From contig DBMP01000004.1 in assembly GCA_002298145.1 (NCBI GenBank), forward strand, positions 1-64,000: DNA of 64,000 bases, given 5' to 3'. Origin of the DNA: Spartobacteria bacterium UBA695. GTDB lineage: Bacteria; Verrucomicrobiota; Verrucomicrobiia; Chthoniobacterales; Chthoniobacteraceae. Positions 63,127 through 64,000 of the stretch are shown here, one piece after another (the stretch's first letter is position 1; each line of letters begins with the position of its first letter). The translations under genes and the position numbers were made by a program. Below the pieces are notes generated by a model. The model searched no databases, was not told the origin of the DNA, and worked only from the letters and a program-made list of their open reading frames with translations.

Positions 63127-64000
63127 TTACGCCTGCGCGCACGACCGCAACCACTCGACCGCTCGCCGCCCGGCGCGGGTGCCGGTGGCTAGGCAGCCTT
63201 GCAGCAGGTAGCCGCCGGTGGGGGCTTCCCAGTCGATCATCTCCCCGGCCACGAACATGCCGGGAAAGCGCCGTAGCATCAGCGTCCGGTTCAGCTCGGA
63301 CCACCGGATGCCCCCCGCCGAGGAAATCGCCTCATCCAGCGGGCGCGGCCCGGTGAGGAAGAGGCGGCAGTGCTTGGTCTCATTGGCAAGGGCCAGCGGG
63401 GTGGCATACGGCCCCCGCGAGGCGAGGATAGCCGCAGCGGCAGGTCCCAGGCGCCAGCGGTTGCGGGCCTCGGGAAGCAAGTCCACCGTGGCTTTGCCCA
63501 GAGTCCCGAGCTTGGCCACCAGCTGCTCCACGGTGAAGTCCGGTTTGAAATCGAGTTCGACCTCGGCGGTGCCGTTGGCGCGGTGGAGTTCCCGCAGGAC
63601 GGGTCCGAGAGCATAAAGCACGCTGCCTTCCAGGCCGTAGCGGGTGACAACCAGTTCCCCCACCGTCTCAGTCGTCCCAGCGCGGGCGCGCAGGTTCTTT
63701 AGCGGGAGGCCCTCGGCTTCTTTCAGCACCGTGTCAGACCACGGGATTTCCCAGCCGCAGTTGGCCGGTTCCAGAGGCGAGAGGCCGATCTCCATGGAGG
63801 CAAAACGCCGGGTCCATTCGCCATCCGAGCCGGTCTTGGCCCAGGAACCGCCCCCCAAGGCAAAGATCACCGCCTGGGTCTCGACAGAAACCGGCCTCCC
63901 CTCGGGGCCCACGGCGAAGTCGAGCCGGATGCCCTGGGGATGGCGGGAGCCGTCGGAAAAGGTCATGCCCGTCCAGCGGTGCCGGGTGCGGAACACAATG
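63127..64000 (-). CDS. BaiN/HI0933-like flavoprotein (partial)
   Basis: The last 290 codons of a flavoprotein whose 5' end lies beyond the window. AVIFALGGGSWAKTGSDGEW, the fourth-strand block FVAGEMIDWEAPTGGYLLQGCLATG and ISSAGGIRW are typical of the NAD(P)/FAD-dependent oxidoreductase family with HI0933 and BaiN (TIGR03862-like subgroup). The FAD-binding N-terminus is missing here. Members act on unknown or sterol-like substrates. The gap to the upstream kinase stop is 88 bp, convergent. Confidence 0.85.
   Translation of the reverse strand, partial: IVFRTRHRWTGMTFSDGSRHPQGIRLDFAVGPEGRPVSVETQAVIFALGGGSWAKTGSDGEWTRRFASMEIGLSPLEPANCGWEIPWSDTVLKEAEGLPLKNLRARAGTTETVGELVVTRYGLEGSVLYALGPVLRELHRANGTAEVELDFKPDFTVEQLVAKLGTLGKATVDLLPEARNRWRLGPAAAAILASRGPYATPLALANETKHCRLFLTGPRPLDEAISSAGGIRWSELNRTLMLRRFPGMFVAGEMIDWEAPTGGYLLQGCLATGTRAGRRAVEWLRSCAQA

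Noticed and set aside
1..64000. CRISPR arrays, insertion sequences, integrases, toxin-antitoxin or phage-defence genes
   Set aside because: Looked for and not seen; no regular spaced repeats, transposase motifs or defence-type domains were found.

Overview
The window looks like chromosomal DNA of a Verrucomicrobiota bacterium, probably of the Opitutae/Spartobacteria type. The reasons are a four-gene set matching the 'Verru_Chthon cassette' (three prepilin-like proteins plus one large membrane-anchored protein, order D-B-C-A), a long autotransporter-repeat protein ending in a PEP-CTERM anchor, an orphan pseudopilin, and a carbohydrate region with many secreted CBM9/beta-propeller proteins and SGNH esterases but no SusC/SusD pair. 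This assignment rests on family content; no rRNA or other phylogenetic marker lies here.

The left part (1-11.8 kb) is mostly housekeeping: tRNA-Tyr, a secreted cyclophilin, a 3-hydroxyisobutyrate-dehydrogenase-like enzyme, an MqnD-like menaquinone enzyme, mfd, a tiny CxxC protein behind a strongly structured leader, a secreted CHAP/NlpC-like protein, an ABC ATPase, glgB and a lone pseudopilin followed by a textbook terminator.

The middle (11.9-53.6 kb) is a large carbohydrate-utilisation island. It holds GH43 and GH52 (xylan side chains and xylobiose), a Gfo/Idh/MocA dehydrogenase coupled to a zinc-less MDR dehydrogenase, an AraC regulator, two giant secreted CBM9/beta-propeller proteins (1407 and 1316 aa), four SGNH/acetylesterase-type hydrolases, a GPH/MFS sugar transporter, an unassigned 687-aa TIM-barrel-like protein, the Verru_Chthon cassette, a GntR-type regulator facing a sugar-binding-domain protein with no DNA-binding domain, a GH130 phosphorylase, the PEP-CTERM repeat protein, KDG kinase and KDPG aldolase (entry of hexuronate-derived sugars into the Entner-Doudoroff route), and an AraC regulator divergent from an Asp-box (sialidase-like) protein. 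Together they suggest capture and deacetylation of acetylated plant heteropolysaccharide outside the cell, uptake by the MFS carrier, and internal cleavage and oxidation. The substrate itself cannot be read from the sequence.

The right part (53.7-64 kb) returns to core functions: aconitase, a GYF_2 membrane protein, a HIT-family hydrolase, an AI-2E/PerM-type permease overlapping a small membrane protein, a large hybrid histidine kinase, and a BaiN/HI0933-like flavoprotein cut by the window edge.

Best candidates for something undescribed are the minus-strand block 25.8-35.7 kb (esterase, giant propeller, transporter, esterase, unknown hydrolase), the orphan ligand-binding protein opposite its regulator, and the leader RNA at about 6.2-6.35 kb. 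No CRISPR array, insertion sequence, integrase, phage gene or replication origin was seen.
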